DNA from: CALGKJ01 sp049322695
GTDB lineage: Bacteria > Bacillota > Clostridia > Lutisporales > Lutisporaceae
Direction: 5' to 3'
Assembly: GCA_049322695.1 (NCBI GenBank)
Contig: JBMORW010000046.1
Coordinates: forward strand, 62,001-126,000
DNA length: 64,000 nt
Positions 8,518 through 17,207 of this stretch are shown in pieces. The notes under the pieces were generated by a model. That model ran no database searches. It was not told the DNA's origin and saw only the letters and a program-made list of their open reading frames with translations. Position 1 is the first letter of the stretch. The number at the start of each line of letters is the position of its first letter. The translations under genes and the position numbers were made by a program.

Positions 8518-9764
8518 ATGTCTATAATTCCAGCCCCCTGGACAATTTTCAGCTCATTGAGAGACACTGTGCATACTTTTATAATACTTTTTACATCCTC
8601 GGGAGACAGTGCGGCGTTTTTCTGATATATCAGTGCAGCAGCTGCAGCTGTCATACTTGCGCTTACGGAAGTACCGCTTGCCTCTGTATATTTTATGCTC
8701 AGCTTACCAAAGTCATAATACATTTTGTTTCTGGGACTATAAGTCTTGTCACAATTTAAGGTAGTAATGTTACAGCCGGGCATTACTGCATCAGGCTTAT
8801 CCACCTTTGCATAAACAGGTCCCCTGCCGCTGAAATCAGCAACAGCATAAGGATATCCGTGTGTATTGCAGGAGCCTGTGGTAAAGCAGGCAGGGCATAC
8901 CCCGGGACTGCAAATGCTGCTTTCTATGGGACCCATGTTGCCGGCGCAGCAGCTGACAAAGAGACCGCTGCTCCACAGCGCTAAAGCAGCGCGTCCAAGC
9001 AGATCAAAGCGTCTTGAGAAGCTAGTAGTACCAAAGGGAAGTACTACTATTTTAATGTTATGCTGTTCTTTTATGTTCAATATCCACTGCATTGCAGCAA
9101 GAATATCAGAAAAGAAGCCGGTAGAGAATTCATCAAAGGCTTTTGCACATACAATGCTTGAATCATAAGCCAATGCTTTGAACTTACCATCTGTTGAGGC
9201 TCCAAAGCCGGCGCCTATACACGCAGTACCGTGGCCGTTATCATCATATGGAAAGTCCATTCCGTTTATGAAATCCTTAAAGGCAGCTATTCTGTTCTTT
9301 GGCTTGGTTAAATCAGGATGGGGAAATACTCCTGAATCAATAAAGGCAGCAGTTATTCCCTTTCCCGAAAGGTGAACGGGCTTCGCTGTCGGATCAGTTT
9401 TCTGGGCAAGTATTGTACGTGGATCCTTAGCTGAGGAGAGATTATTTTTTAGTGGTTTACCCATCAGTACGGCCTTACCGTCATAGTATATTTTTTCTAT
9501 ATCCAGTATGCCGGCAAGTGTCTCAAAGCTCCTCATAGGCAGTCGTCCGCTAACTGCCCTTAAAAAGGGAAGAGTGTATTTGATTTTAAAACCGAGCCGC
9601 TTTAGTCTGGAAAGCTGCAGTGCGTCCGGCTCCTGCCTGAAAATAACTACCAGGGGAAGATATTTGGCTTTTTTGACTGCAACAATTTCTCTTACCACAG
9701 AGTCAACCTTATGTGAATAAATAGTAAAGGGCAGCTTTGAAATAAGTTCCTTTATAATTTTCAT
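8496..9764 (-). CDS. subtilisin-like S8 family serine peptidase
   Basis: The open frame extends 41 codons further upstream, but the start at 9764 (MKIIKEL) is chosen because it follows GGAGGATAGTT. The 422-residue product has the complete S8 triad: Asp143 in FIDSGVFPHPD, His178 in DDNGHGTACIGAGFG and Ser366 in EASGTSVSASM. The N-terminal 110 residues resemble an inhibitor-type propeptide. No clear signal peptide is present, so it may work inside the cell or be released without one, as some clostridial subtilases are thought to be. It is a single gene between two divergent or convergent units. Confidence 0.88.
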   Translation of the reverse strand: MKIIKELISKLPFTIYSHKVDSVVREIVAVKKAKYLPLVVIFRQEPDALQLSRLKRLGFKIKYTLPFLRAVSGRLPMRSFETLAGILDIEKIYYDGKAVLMGKPLKNNLSSAKDPRTILAQKTDPTAKPVHLSGKGITAAFIDSGVFPHPDLTKPKNRIAAFKDFINGMDFPYDDNGHGTACIGAGFGASTDGKFKALAYDSSIVCAKAFDEFSTGFFSDILAAMQWILNIKEQHNIKIVVLPFGTTSFSRRFDLLGRAALALWSSGLFVSCCAGNMGPIESSICSPGVCPACFTTGSCNTHGYPYAVADFSGRGPVYAKVDKPDAVMPGCNITTLNCDKTYSPRNKMYYDFGKLSIKYTEASGTSVSASMTAAAAALIYQKNAALSPEDVKSIIKVCTVSLNELKIVQGAGIIDIKKLEEL

Positions 9765-9943
9765 AACTATCCTCCAGTACGGTGACAATTTGAAACGGTT
9801 GTTATTGCAAAAATAAACAATATAATACATACTATGTAGCAGGAATGAAAAAGGTGAATACTGCTGAGACAGGCTTATTAACAGCAATTTTATTGAATAA
9901 TATGAATACAGAGTGTAAAATATAAATCGAGGAGGAATGAAAG

Positions 9944-10150
9944 ATGCCGGCTTTAGATTTTAGATGTCAGGAATGTGGAGAAAAGTTTTTTGAAATAGTA
10001 AATTCATCAAATCGAGATAAGGTAGTATGTCCCAAATGCGGAAGCAAGGAAATCAAGCAAATATTTGAGGGCAAGTGCAGTACCGGTGGATCCGGTAAGG
10101 GCGGAGGCTGCAGCAGCGGCAGCTGCGGAGGCTGTAGCGGCTGCCACTAA
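9944..10150 (+). CDS. FmdB-family zinc ribbon protein
   Basis: The 68-residue protein begins MPALDFRCQECGEKF and carries two CxxC pairs (CQEC and CPKC) typical of the FmdB zinc ribbon. A Gly/Ser/Cys-rich tail follows, GCSSGSCGGCSGCH. The start follows GAGGAGGAATGAAAG. The function of the family is unknown. A close homologue lies at 44369-44560 on the other strand, which lacks the cysteine-rich tail. The tail could bind metal but this is inference. Confidence 0.85.
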   Translation: MPALDFRCQECGEKFFEIVNSSNRDKVVCPKCGSKEIKQIFEGKCSTGGSGKGGGCSSGSCGGCSGCH

Positions 10151-10186
10151 TGAATGTACTGTAACTGAAATGTAATATTCGGTTAG

Positions 10187-10215
10187 TTGACAGTATATTG
10201 ATATGGGAATATAAT
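10187..10215 (+). promoter_or_regulatory. consensus sigma-A promoter
   Basis: TTGACA (10187-10192) and TATAAT (10210-10215) with a 17-base spacer match the consensus exactly. It faces a structured, non-coding region ending in a terminator, not a gene with a ribosome-binding site close by. Confidence 0.85.
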
Positions 10216-10221
10216 GAAACT

Positions 10222-10440
10222 GTAAATATAGTAACAAGGAGAATGTTTAATGTCTGCGAGGGTTCTTAACTAATTAATTTAATATTTTCAGATGCAACAC
10301 TTTTTATTATTTCCAAAACTTGGCTGTTGTCAGGTTTATTGGTGTTGCACATCTGATTATTAGTTAAGAACAAGGCGACTTTTCATCTATTAATATATAT
10401 AAGCGATTATAGCCGTGCTTCTTGCATGGCTTTGTTTTTT
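10222..10440 (+). ncRNA. candidate structured small RNA or leader
   Basis: The predicted transcript starts at about 10222. A 13-bp closing stem (10262-10274 with 10359-10371) surrounds a second stem made of TCAGATG/CATCTGA and CAACAC/GTGTTG (10288-10300 with 10342-10356). The transcript then ends in a GCCGTGC/GCATGGC hairpin (10412-10430) followed by TTTGTTTTTT. Perfect promoter, long interrupted stem and terminator make a unit of about 220 nt. I could not match it to a named family. The asymmetric internal bulge argues against a plain 6S RNA. It could also be an attenuated leader of the MutS2-like gene. Confidence 0.6.
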
Positions 10441-10575
10441 GCATATATTAATAATACTTATGCTGCATTATAGTGAGTGCTATATTTGCTATTATTATGT
10501 GATGAATAGGACTGTAGGTAAGCCGTAGTTTTTTAACTGCTTGCCTGCAGTTTTCTGTTTTAAAGGAGTGATATT

Positions 10576-10635
10576 ATGTATGAATCAAGCAATGCCGCCG
10601 GTGTGAAAGCCGGAAGACAAGAAAAAAATATTTAA
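10576..10635 (+). CDS. possible 19-residue leader peptide
   Basis: ATG at 10576 follows AAAGGAGTGATATT at good spacing and encodes MYESSNAAGVKAGRQEKNI before a TAA. It ends 18 bases before the MutS2-like start. The strong ribosome-binding site suggests real translation, as a coupling peptide or the remnant of a longer gene. There is no other support. Confidence 0.35.
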   Translation: MYESSNAAGVKAGRQEKNI

Positions 10636-10653
10636 AACAAGGAGAGATCAACA

Positions 10654-12618
10654 TTGAATAATAATACAATAAAACTGCTTGAATATGACAAAATAAAGGA
10701 AAATCTAAAGCAATATGCTATAACAGACAGAGGCAGAGAAGCTGTAGATAAGCTTCAGCCTTCTATAGATATCCAAATAATAACCAAATGGCTGGATGAA
10801 ACAACGGAAACAAGGGCAATAGTTGATAAGAGCTCAAGCGTACCCTTGCACAGTCTCAGTGGAATTGACAATATAGTAATGAAACTAGGCAAAACCTCAA
10901 TACTTCATCCGGAAGAGCTGGGATCTATAGCCAGATTGCTGGAGGACTCATGCAAAATCAAAAGATTCATGAAGAACATGGAATCACTGGCACCCCAGGT
11001 AAGCTGCTATGCATTGTCTTTGTTTGAGCTGGATGAGCTGATAAAGGAGATAAATAATTGCATAGTAGGGGATCAGGTGGATGACAGAGCCAGCAGCGAG
11101 CTGTATAAAATAAGGAAAAAGATAATAACGGCAGAAGACAAAATAAAGTGCAAGCTGGACAGTATGGTAAAGACCTACGGCAGCTACATGCAGGACGCCT
11201 ATGTAAGCATGAGGGAGGGCAGATACGTAATCCCAGTAAAAAAGGAGCATAGAAGAAGCATTGAGGGCAGCGTGCTGGATACCTCCGGAAGCGGTTCTAC
11301 TGTATTTATAGAGCCGGCAGCAGTGAAGAAGCTGCAGGACGAGCTGAGTTTATTGAAAATCGATGAGGATAAAGAAGTATACAGAATATTATCTTGCCTT
11401 ACAAATATGGTGGAGGCTAATAAAAAAGAAATAAGTATAAATATTGAGACAATAGCCCACTATGACTTCCTGTTTGCCAAAGCAAAGCTCAGCAGGGCAA
11501 TGGACGGAAGCGCGCCGCAAATAAACTGTGACAGCAGAATAACGCTTATAAATGCAAAACATCCTCTTATAGGAAAGGATGCTGTGCCGCTGAATTTCAA
11601 AATAGGCTGCGAGTACAGGGCACTGCTGATTACAGGGCCAAACACCGGAGGTAAAACAGTAGTACTGAAGACAGTGGGTTTACTTACCATGATGGCACAG
11701 TCAGGACTTCATATTCCGGCAGATAAAGGAAGTGAACTTTCGGTGTTCAGGGATATACTGGTAGACATAGGTGACGGCCAAAGCATAGAGCAGTCACTCA
11801 GCACCTTCTCGTCTCACCTGAAGAACATAAGCAGTATACTTGAATGCTCTGATCAGTATACTTTGGTGATAATGGATGAGCTGGGAGCCGGTACCGATCC
11901 CGGAGAAGGAATGGGTCTCGCCACTTCTGTACTGGAGCATGTTTTTGCAAAGGGCGCAACGATATTGGCAACCACTCACTACAGTGAGCTGAAGGACTTT
12001 GCTGATAATACAACCGGCTTCCAAAACGGCAGCATGGAATTCGATATAGAGACTCTAAGACCGCGCTATAGGCTGAATATCGGCATAGCGGGTGAAAGTA
12101 ATGCATTCCTAATAGCATTAAGGCTGGGTGTAGACAGGAAGATAATAGAAAGAGCTCATCAGATAACCTACAAACAGCATAAGAGCTATGAAAATTACAA
12201 GCACAGCATTAAGGATGCACAACCGGAGGAGTTCAGGAAAGCCGCAGTGGAGGAAATCCAACAGCTTCATCAGAATAAACAGCTGCAGCTTAAAAGGATT
12301 GAGGAGACCAGAGAAAGACTTGAAAGACAAAAAATCGAGCCAAGCTTCAGAATAGGTGACTGTGTTTACATCAGTACCATGAACAGAACAGGAATAGTCT
12401 GTGAACTGGAGAATAACAAGGGCGAAGTAGGAGTAATGGTAATGAAAAACAAGTTCAAGGTCAACAAAAAGCGCTTGAGCCTGTATATAGACGGAAAGGA
12501 GCTTTATCCGGAACAATATGATATGGATATAGTACTGGACAGCAAAGATAATAGAAAAAAGAAAAAAATAATGAGCAAGAGACATGTAGAAGGAATGGTT
12601 ATTGAGATAAGCGAGTAG
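10654..12618 (+). CDS. MutS2-like ATPase lacking the Smr domain
   Basis: The 654-residue protein starts at TTG after AAGGAGAGATCAACA. It has the MutS core and lever helices (residues 1-310), then the MutS ATPase with Walker A GPNTGGKTVVLKT (about residue 330), Walker B LVIMDELGAGTDP and the ATTHYSELKDFA switch. A clamp/coiled coil follows, then a KOW-like strand region (SFRIGDCVYISTMNRTGIV). Typical MutS2 is about 785 residues with a C-terminal Smr nuclease domain, and this protein stops short of it. MutS2 proteins act on recombination intermediates and collided ribosomes. Without Smr this copy presumably binds but does not cut, and a full-length mutS2 may exist elsewhere. Confidence 0.8.
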   Translation: MNNNTIKLLEYDKIKENLKQYAITDRGREAVDKLQPSIDIQIITKWLDETTETRAIVDKSSSVPLHSLSGIDNIVMKLGKTSILHPEELGSIARLLEDSCKIKRFMKNMESLAPQVSCYALSLFELDELIKEINNCIVGDQVDDRASSELYKIRKKIITAEDKIKCKLDSMVKTYGSYMQDAYVSMREGRYVIPVKKEHRRSIEGSVLDTSGSGSTVFIEPAAVKKLQDELSLLKIDEDKEVYRILSCLTNMVEANKKEISINIETIAHYDFLFAKAKLSRAMDGSAPQINCDSRITLINAKHPLIGKDAVPLNFKIGCEYRALLITGPNTGGKTVVLKTVGLLTMMAQSGLHIPADKGSELSVFRDILVDIGDGQSIEQSLSTFSSHLKNISSILECSDQYTLVIMDELGAGTDPGEGMGLATSVLEHVFAKGATILATTHYSELKDFADNTTGFQNGSMEFDIETLRPRYRLNIGIAGESNAFLIALRLGVDRKIIERAHQITYKQHKSYENYKHSIKDAQPEEFRKAAVEEIQQLHQNKQLQLKRIEETRERLERQKIEPSFRIGDCVYISTMNRTGIVCELENNKGEVGVMVMKNKFKVNKKRLSLYIDGKELYPEQYDMDIVLDSKDNRKKKKIMSKRHVEGMVIEISE

Positions 12619-12665
12619 TACAAATTTCCAATGAAGTTAACATAATATTGTTGTATAATAAAAAC

Positions 12666-12722
12666 GGCGCAGGTATCGAGTGTGAACAGCTAGGTTTCAT
12701 CGATGCAATGCGCCAATTTTTT
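12666..12722 (+). terminator. terminator after the MutS2-like gene
   Basis: GGCGCA (12666-12671) pairs with TGCGCC (12709-12714), strengthened by an inner TATCGA/TCGATG pairing. It is followed by AATTTTTTT. Confidence 0.65.
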
Positions 12723-12742
12723 TAGAAAATCGAGGTATTAAA

Positions 12743-13594
12743 ATGAAAAAGAAGCTGTTAGTGGTAATAATTACCATGGTTATTACATTTGCATACATTT
12801 TCAGCTTTAATGATAAGGCATATTTCCTAGCTAGAGAACAAGGCTATAAAGCTTTGAAGGTTTTTGCAAGTGTTAAGAACTCGGAGCTGATGGAAGATTT
12901 TCTAATCTACGAGACAGAGCATTTTACTATTAAATATAGGGAAAGAGATGAAAATATCATCAGAAATGTAGGCAGACTTCTCGAGGAAAGCTATGATGCT
13001 CTTAATAAGGAATACAGCTATGAGCCTGAGGGAAAAACAGCCGTGTATGTATATGAAAGCCAGCAGCAAATGTGGGAATATCAGAATGAAGTCAGGGGAC
13101 AAGCAGTCATGGGCTTTTACAGCATGGGTGATCTGCATATTCTGTCTCCAAATGCATATGATGAAAACAAGCTGAACTTTGTAGATTTTTTTGAAAAGCA
13201 CGGACCTATAATGCATGAGTATATGCATAAGCTTGCAGATGACATTACAGGAGGAAACATAGAGCTTTGGTTTACGGAGGGCATTGCACTGTATGAAGAA
13301 TATGAGAAGCTAGGAATAGAATGGGCACCGGACTTTGATTATGAAAAGCTGTTTAGTGCAGAGGAGTTGAGAAAAAACTTTATGGGAATTGAAGAGACTC
13401 AGGCATACAGACAGTCCTTTGATGCAATAGACATTTTAATAAAAGAATATGGAAAAACTAAGCTTTACGAAACACTTATCCTGCTGGGGCAAGGATATTC
13501 ACTGGACAAAGCTTTTATGGCTGTCTACGGATTTACGGCGGACAGCTTTCTGGATACACAGCTTGCTGCACTTTTAGAAGCTGACACGCTGTAA
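12743..13594 (+). CDS. secreted MA-family zinc metallopeptidase
   Basis: The 283-residue protein has an N-terminal hydrophobic signal or anchor (KKLLVVIITMVITFAYIFSF). It contains the zinc-peptidase helix IMHEYMHKLADD (HExxH) and, 25 residues on, WFTEGIALYEEYE, with the glutamate as third ligand. This is the pattern of the peptidase MA-like/gluzincin family. It probably acts outside the membrane, and the substrate is unknown. It stands alone between a terminator and the walRK promoter region. Confidence 0.8.
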   Translation: MKKKLLVVIITMVITFAYIFSFNDKAYFLAREQGYKALKVFASVKNSELMEDFLIYETEHFTIKYRERDENIIRNVGRLLEESYDALNKEYSYEPEGKTAVYVYESQQQMWEYQNEVRGQAVMGFYSMGDLHILSPNAYDENKLNFVDFFEKHGPIMHEYMHKLADDITGGNIELWFTEGIALYEEYEKLGIEWAPDFDYEKLFSAEELRKNFMGIEETQAYRQSFDAIDILIKEYGKTKLYETLILLGQGYSLDKAFMAVYGFTADSFLDTQLAALLEADTL

Positions 13595-13967
13595 CTAAAA
13601 GAAAGTCAAAAAAGCGAAAAAAAATAGAAAACAAATAATGTATCTGTTTTCTTATATCCGGGGGGATATAAATATAATTTGTTGAGATACTTATATTGTA
13701 AAATTTATCAAAATAAAATCCTATATGAATATGTTCCTATATTTGTAGGTCTATGGTCCTATTTTGTAAAGTATGCATTTTATGACTATTATTGGAAATA
13801 CTACATTGTTGGGCCTAAATCAAAATAATTTTATGTTTTTTACGGGTTATGATATAATATTATAAGCTATAATGACCTTTTTGCGAGGCAAGCTGGAAGT
13901 AAGCCGGCAGCTATTGATACAGGCTGGGGATGGTTTGAATATATTATAGTCAGAAGGAGTGATGTAA
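13595..13967. other. upstream region of the walRK operon
   Basis: About 370 bases with no gene. A TATAAT at 13853-13858 is a likely -10 box for walR, but the matching -35 is weak. A GC-richer stretch with AAGCTGGAAGTAAGCCGGCAG (13888-13908) could form a small leader hairpin. Nothing else is recognised. Confidence 0.45.
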
Positions 13968-14663
13968 ATGGAACACAGAATACTGGTGGTAGATGATGAA
14001 AAGCCTATTTCCGATATAATCAGGTTCAACCTTGAGAAGGAAGGCTATAAGGTTTTTGTCGCTGAGGATGGGCAGCAGGCTATAAACATGACCTATGAAC
14101 ACAAGCCTGACCTGATCATACTTGATATCATGCTGCCCATAATGGACGGTTTTACAATCTGCAAGAAGCTGAGAGAAAACATCAACACTCCAATAATTAT
14201 GCTTACTGCAAAGGAAGAAGAAGTAGACAAGGTACTGGGACTTGAGCTGGGAGCAGATGACTACATGACTAAACCCTTTAGCGTAAGAGAACTTATGGCA
14301 AGAGTAAAAGCAAACATCAGAAGGGTGAACTTCATGAGCAGCGGTGTGGAAGGTAAGGGTCAGGTCATCAAATCAGGAAACCTCATAATAGATTTGAACA
14401 GATACGAAGTAAGAAAAAATGATAATGTCATAGAACTTACACTCAGAGAGTTTGAGCTTCTCAGATATCTTGCTCTCAATGCTGAGCAGGTTTTTTCCAG
14501 AGAAACCCTGCTGGAAGAGGTATGGGGCTATGAATACTATGGTGATGTCAGAACAGTTGATGTTACCGTAAGAAGACTCAGAGAGAAGATAGAGGACGAT
14601 CCTAGCAATGCAAGATATGTACAAACAAAAAGAGGAGTAGGCTATTACTTCAGGAGGATGTAA
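13968..14663 (+). CDS. walR: WalR/PhoB-type response regulator
   Basis: The 231-residue OmpR/PhoB regulator has a receiver domain with the acidic pair in VVDDEKP, phospho-acceptor Asp in LIILDIMLPIMDG (about residue 53), Thr in MLTAKEEE and Lys in DDYMTKPFS. Its winged helix ends in VRRLREKIEDDPSN and VQTKRGVGYYF. Identity as WalR rests on the operon: a sensor kinase three bases downstream, then yycH, yycI, walJ, htrA and rlmH. It controls cell-wall hydrolase genes in Bacillota and is usually essential. Confidence 0.9.
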   Translation: MEHRILVVDDEKPISDIIRFNLEKEGYKVFVAEDGQQAINMTYEHKPDLIILDIMLPIMDGFTICKKLRENINTPIIMLTAKEEEVDKVLGLELGADDYMTKPFSVRELMARVKANIRRVNFMSSGVEGKGQVIKSGNLIIDLNRYEVRKNDNVIELTLREFELLRYLALNAEQVFSRETLLEEVWGYEYYGDVRTVDVTVRRLREKIEDDPSNARYVQTKRGVGYYFRRM

Positions 14664-14666
14664 TAA

Positions 14667-16442
14667 ATGTTAAAGAGCATCCAGTGGAAGCTTGTAATAA
14701 TTTCGTTTTTGCTGGTTTGGCTGGCTATGGCCATAGTTGGAGTCTTTGCCTCCCAAAACATCAAAAAGATACAGATGGACAGCATGGAAGAGATGATACT
14801 GACCAGAGCAAGGGATTTTGCAAATAATCTGGGCAGTAAGATAGGCGGCGCAGTCAACATAAAGGAAATAGGGGACAATTTCTATATGGGACAAGGGCAG
14901 CATGTTAAGGCAATGAGGATATATCATTTTTCACAACAGGATCCCATATATGAAAATGCCAATTTCTATACTACTGAGAAAAGTTCTATCAATGTCATGC
15001 TTGAGTCTATATTGGATGGCGAAAGAGAACCTATAGTTACAAGTGATCCCAACGAATACTACAAGCATATTATGATTCCGATATTTGAATCTAACGGAGG
15101 AGTAAGCGGTGCTCTCTACCTGGGTGTGGATTTTTCCTATGTTCAGGATAGTATAAACGAGGTACAGAGTATGTTTACAAATGCCACAGTAATGGCGCTC
15201 TCCATTACTGTGCTTCTAGGTATTATCCTTGCAAGGACAATAACAGGACCCATAAAGGAGGTTACCTCAAAGGCAGAACAACTGGCAAAGGGTGAGTATG
15301 GACAAGTCATATCCGTAAAATCCAATGATGAGGTCGGACAGCTTACCGAGATGTTCAACTATATGTCTTCCAGGTTAAAGGATACTCTGGAGGAGGTATA
15401 TAATGAGAAAACAAAGGTAGATACCATAGTTACTCATATGACTGACGGCATAATAGCTGTAGATGTGGACGGCAATATAATACACGCCAACCCTGCAGTA
15501 TACAGCTTATTCAACATAGACAGGCACGAGCTTGAAAGCAAGCGTTTTGACGACTTTTCCAAGGATTACGGACTGGGTATGAACTGCTACGAGCTTTTTA
15601 ATGACAGTGAAAAGAATCATAACATACTATCCATAAATAACTCAATAATAAGGGTCAATGTAGAGCCCTTCAAAAATGAAAAGAATGAGATAAACGGTGT
15701 AATAGTTGTGCTTCAGGACGTTACAGAACAGGAAAAGCTGGACAAAATGAGAAAGGAATTTGTTGCAAATGTTTCTCACGAACTCAGAACTCCGCTGACA
15801 ACAATCAAAAGCTATACCGAAACTCTGCTGGATGGAGCCCTGGAAAACAAGGAGTATACAGTAAACTTCCTGAAGGTTATAAACAGTGAATCCGATAGAA
15901 TGACAAGACTGGTAAAGGATCTGCTGCAGCTGTCCAAGCTGGATTATGACAATGTTCAATGGAATATGAAAAAGATCAATCTGTCTGCCATACTGAAGGA
16001 ATGTATATACAAAATGGATATATCAGCCAAACAGAAGAATCAGCAGCTAAACTATGAAGCAGAAACGGAATATATGGAGATTGTTGGAGATAAGGACAGG
16101 ATAGAGCAGGTTATAATAAACATAATAAGCAATGCCATAAAATATACTCCGGATAACGGCAGCATAGAGGTCAAAGCAGCCAGAGAGCAGGATTATGCAG
16201 TAATAAAGGTTATTGATAATGGGATTGGCATTCCTAAGGAGGATATACCTAGGCTGTTTGAAAGGTTCTACAGAGTTGACAAGGCAAGGTCGAGAGCCAT
16301 GGGAGGCACCGGTCTCGGACTGTCTATTGCAAAACAGATTGTAGAAGCACATAAGGGCTATATAAAAATAGACAGTGAGTACGGCAAAGGAACTCAGGTT
16401 ACCATAGGTCTTCCCGCAAGCGGGCTGATGGAAGCTTCATAA
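14667..16442 (+). CDS. walK: WalK-type sensor histidine kinase
   Basis: The 591-residue kinase has a first transmembrane helix (about 8-28), an extracellular sensor of about 145 residues, a second helix (about 174-196), HAMP, PAS (about 255-350) and HisKA with the H box FVANVSHELRTPLTT. The HATPase_c domain has N box IISNAIKYTP, G1 DNGIGIP and G2 GGTGLGLSIAK. The two-helix HAMP-PAS layout is that of WalK. It forms the kinase of the walR pair. Downstream YycH and YycI should restrain or modulate it at the membrane. Confidence 0.9.
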   Translation: MLKSIQWKLVIISFLLVWLAMAIVGVFASQNIKKIQMDSMEEMILTRARDFANNLGSKIGGAVNIKEIGDNFYMGQGQHVKAMRIYHFSQQDPIYENANFYTTEKSSINVMLESILDGEREPIVTSDPNEYYKHIMIPIFESNGGVSGALYLGVDFSYVQDSINEVQSMFTNATVMALSITVLLGIILARTITGPIKEVTSKAEQLAKGEYGQVISVKSNDEVGQLTEMFNYMSSRLKDTLEEVYNEKTKVDTIVTHMTDGIIAVDVDGNIIHANPAVYSLFNIDRHELESKRFDDFSKDYGLGMNCYELFNDSEKNHNILSINNSIIRVNVEPFKNEKNEINGVIVVLQDVTEQEKLDKMRKEFVANVSHELRTPLTTIKSYTETLLDGALENKEYTVNFLKVINSESDRMTRLVKDLLQLSKLDYDNVQWNMKKINLSAILKECIYKMDISAKQKNQQLNYEAETEYMEIVGDKDRIEQVIINIISNAIKYTPDNGSIEVKAAREQDYAVIKVIDNGIGIPKEDIPRLFERFYRVDKARSRAMGGTGLGLSIAKQIVEAHKGYIKIDSEYGKGTQVTIGLPASGLMEAS

Positions 16443-16680
16443 GCAATTCTCTTTAACTACTTTGCATAATATGGCGAATATTTTAATAAACTAGTACTAA
16501 ATATAGTTGTCACAAGGGGTATTCTTGTTGCATAATATTTATATAGACATAGTACATTTTACCCATACTGTAAAAAAAGCTTAATTACTTTGTAATAATG
16601 CTGTAATAATGAGATTGTATAATAAACTTAAGATAAATTGATTTTGAAGTGTTTAAACCAGATTTTCAGGAGGAATTTCC

Positions 16681-17193
16681 ATGGTAAAGAAAATGTTGAT
16701 ATCCGTATTGCTGATGATCGCACTGATCATCAATTGCACAATTGCATATGCGGAACCAACTGCAAAGAAAGGCGTAAGTGAGCCGATTATTGTTGAAATT
16801 ACCGACAATATTGACAACACCAAAACCTTTGAAAAGAGCTATGCTCTTTGTGTACGTGCAGAGGAAGGTACGGTAATAACATTTTCACAACAATGGTACA
16901 AAGTTGATGAGGAAAAACCCATAGTAGCAAAAAAGAAAAGTGAAACAGGCGCTGAAGGCGAATGGGTATCAGTAAACAAAGCTGAAGAGTGGAAAATAGG
17001 AGCATCAGGCTTATATACCAAGGCAATTACATGGAAAACCGGAAAAAATAGAATAAAGCTGACTGCAAAAAGCAAGGACGGGAAAACACAGGAATTGACA
17101 ATGACAGTGGAGCTTGTAGACAAAAAACAGCTCAATGATCTGATAAACAGCTATATTCTGAATAAGATTAGTGAAGATATAGAGGAAGACTAG
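16681..17193 (+). CDS. secreted hypothetical protein within the walRK cluster
   Basis: The 170-residue protein has a classic signal peptide (KKMLISVLLMIALIINCTIAYA, cleavage expected after AYA) and a small all-beta domain ending in an Ig-like NRIKLTAKSKDGKTQELTMTVEL. The start follows AGGAGGAATTTCC. I do not recognise a named family. It lies 238 bases after walK and 14 before yycH, so it is transcribed with the regulators and might be an extracytoplasmic partner of WalK. An extra secreted gene at this place is not part of the usual Bacillus walRKHI order. Confidence 0.7.
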   Translation: MVKKMLISVLLMIALIINCTIAYAEPTAKKGVSEPIIVEITDNIDNTKTFEKSYALCVRAEEGTVITFSQQWYKVDEEKPIVAKKKSETGAEGEWVSVNKAEEWKIGASGLYTKAITWKTGKNRIKLTAKSKDGKTQELTMTVELVDKKQLNDLINSYILNKISEDIEED

Positions 17194-17207
17194 GCATAGG
17201 TGATAAA

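Noticed and set aside
10222..10440. Assignment of the small RNA candidate as 6S RNA
   Set aside because: The outer stem and length fit partly, but the bulge between stems is 13 bases on one side and two on the other. 6S RNA needs an open bubble on both sides.
12118..12585. 155-codon minus-strand frame within the MutS2-like gene
   Set aside because: Antisense shadow of a well-supported gene, with no ribosome-binding site and improbable composition.
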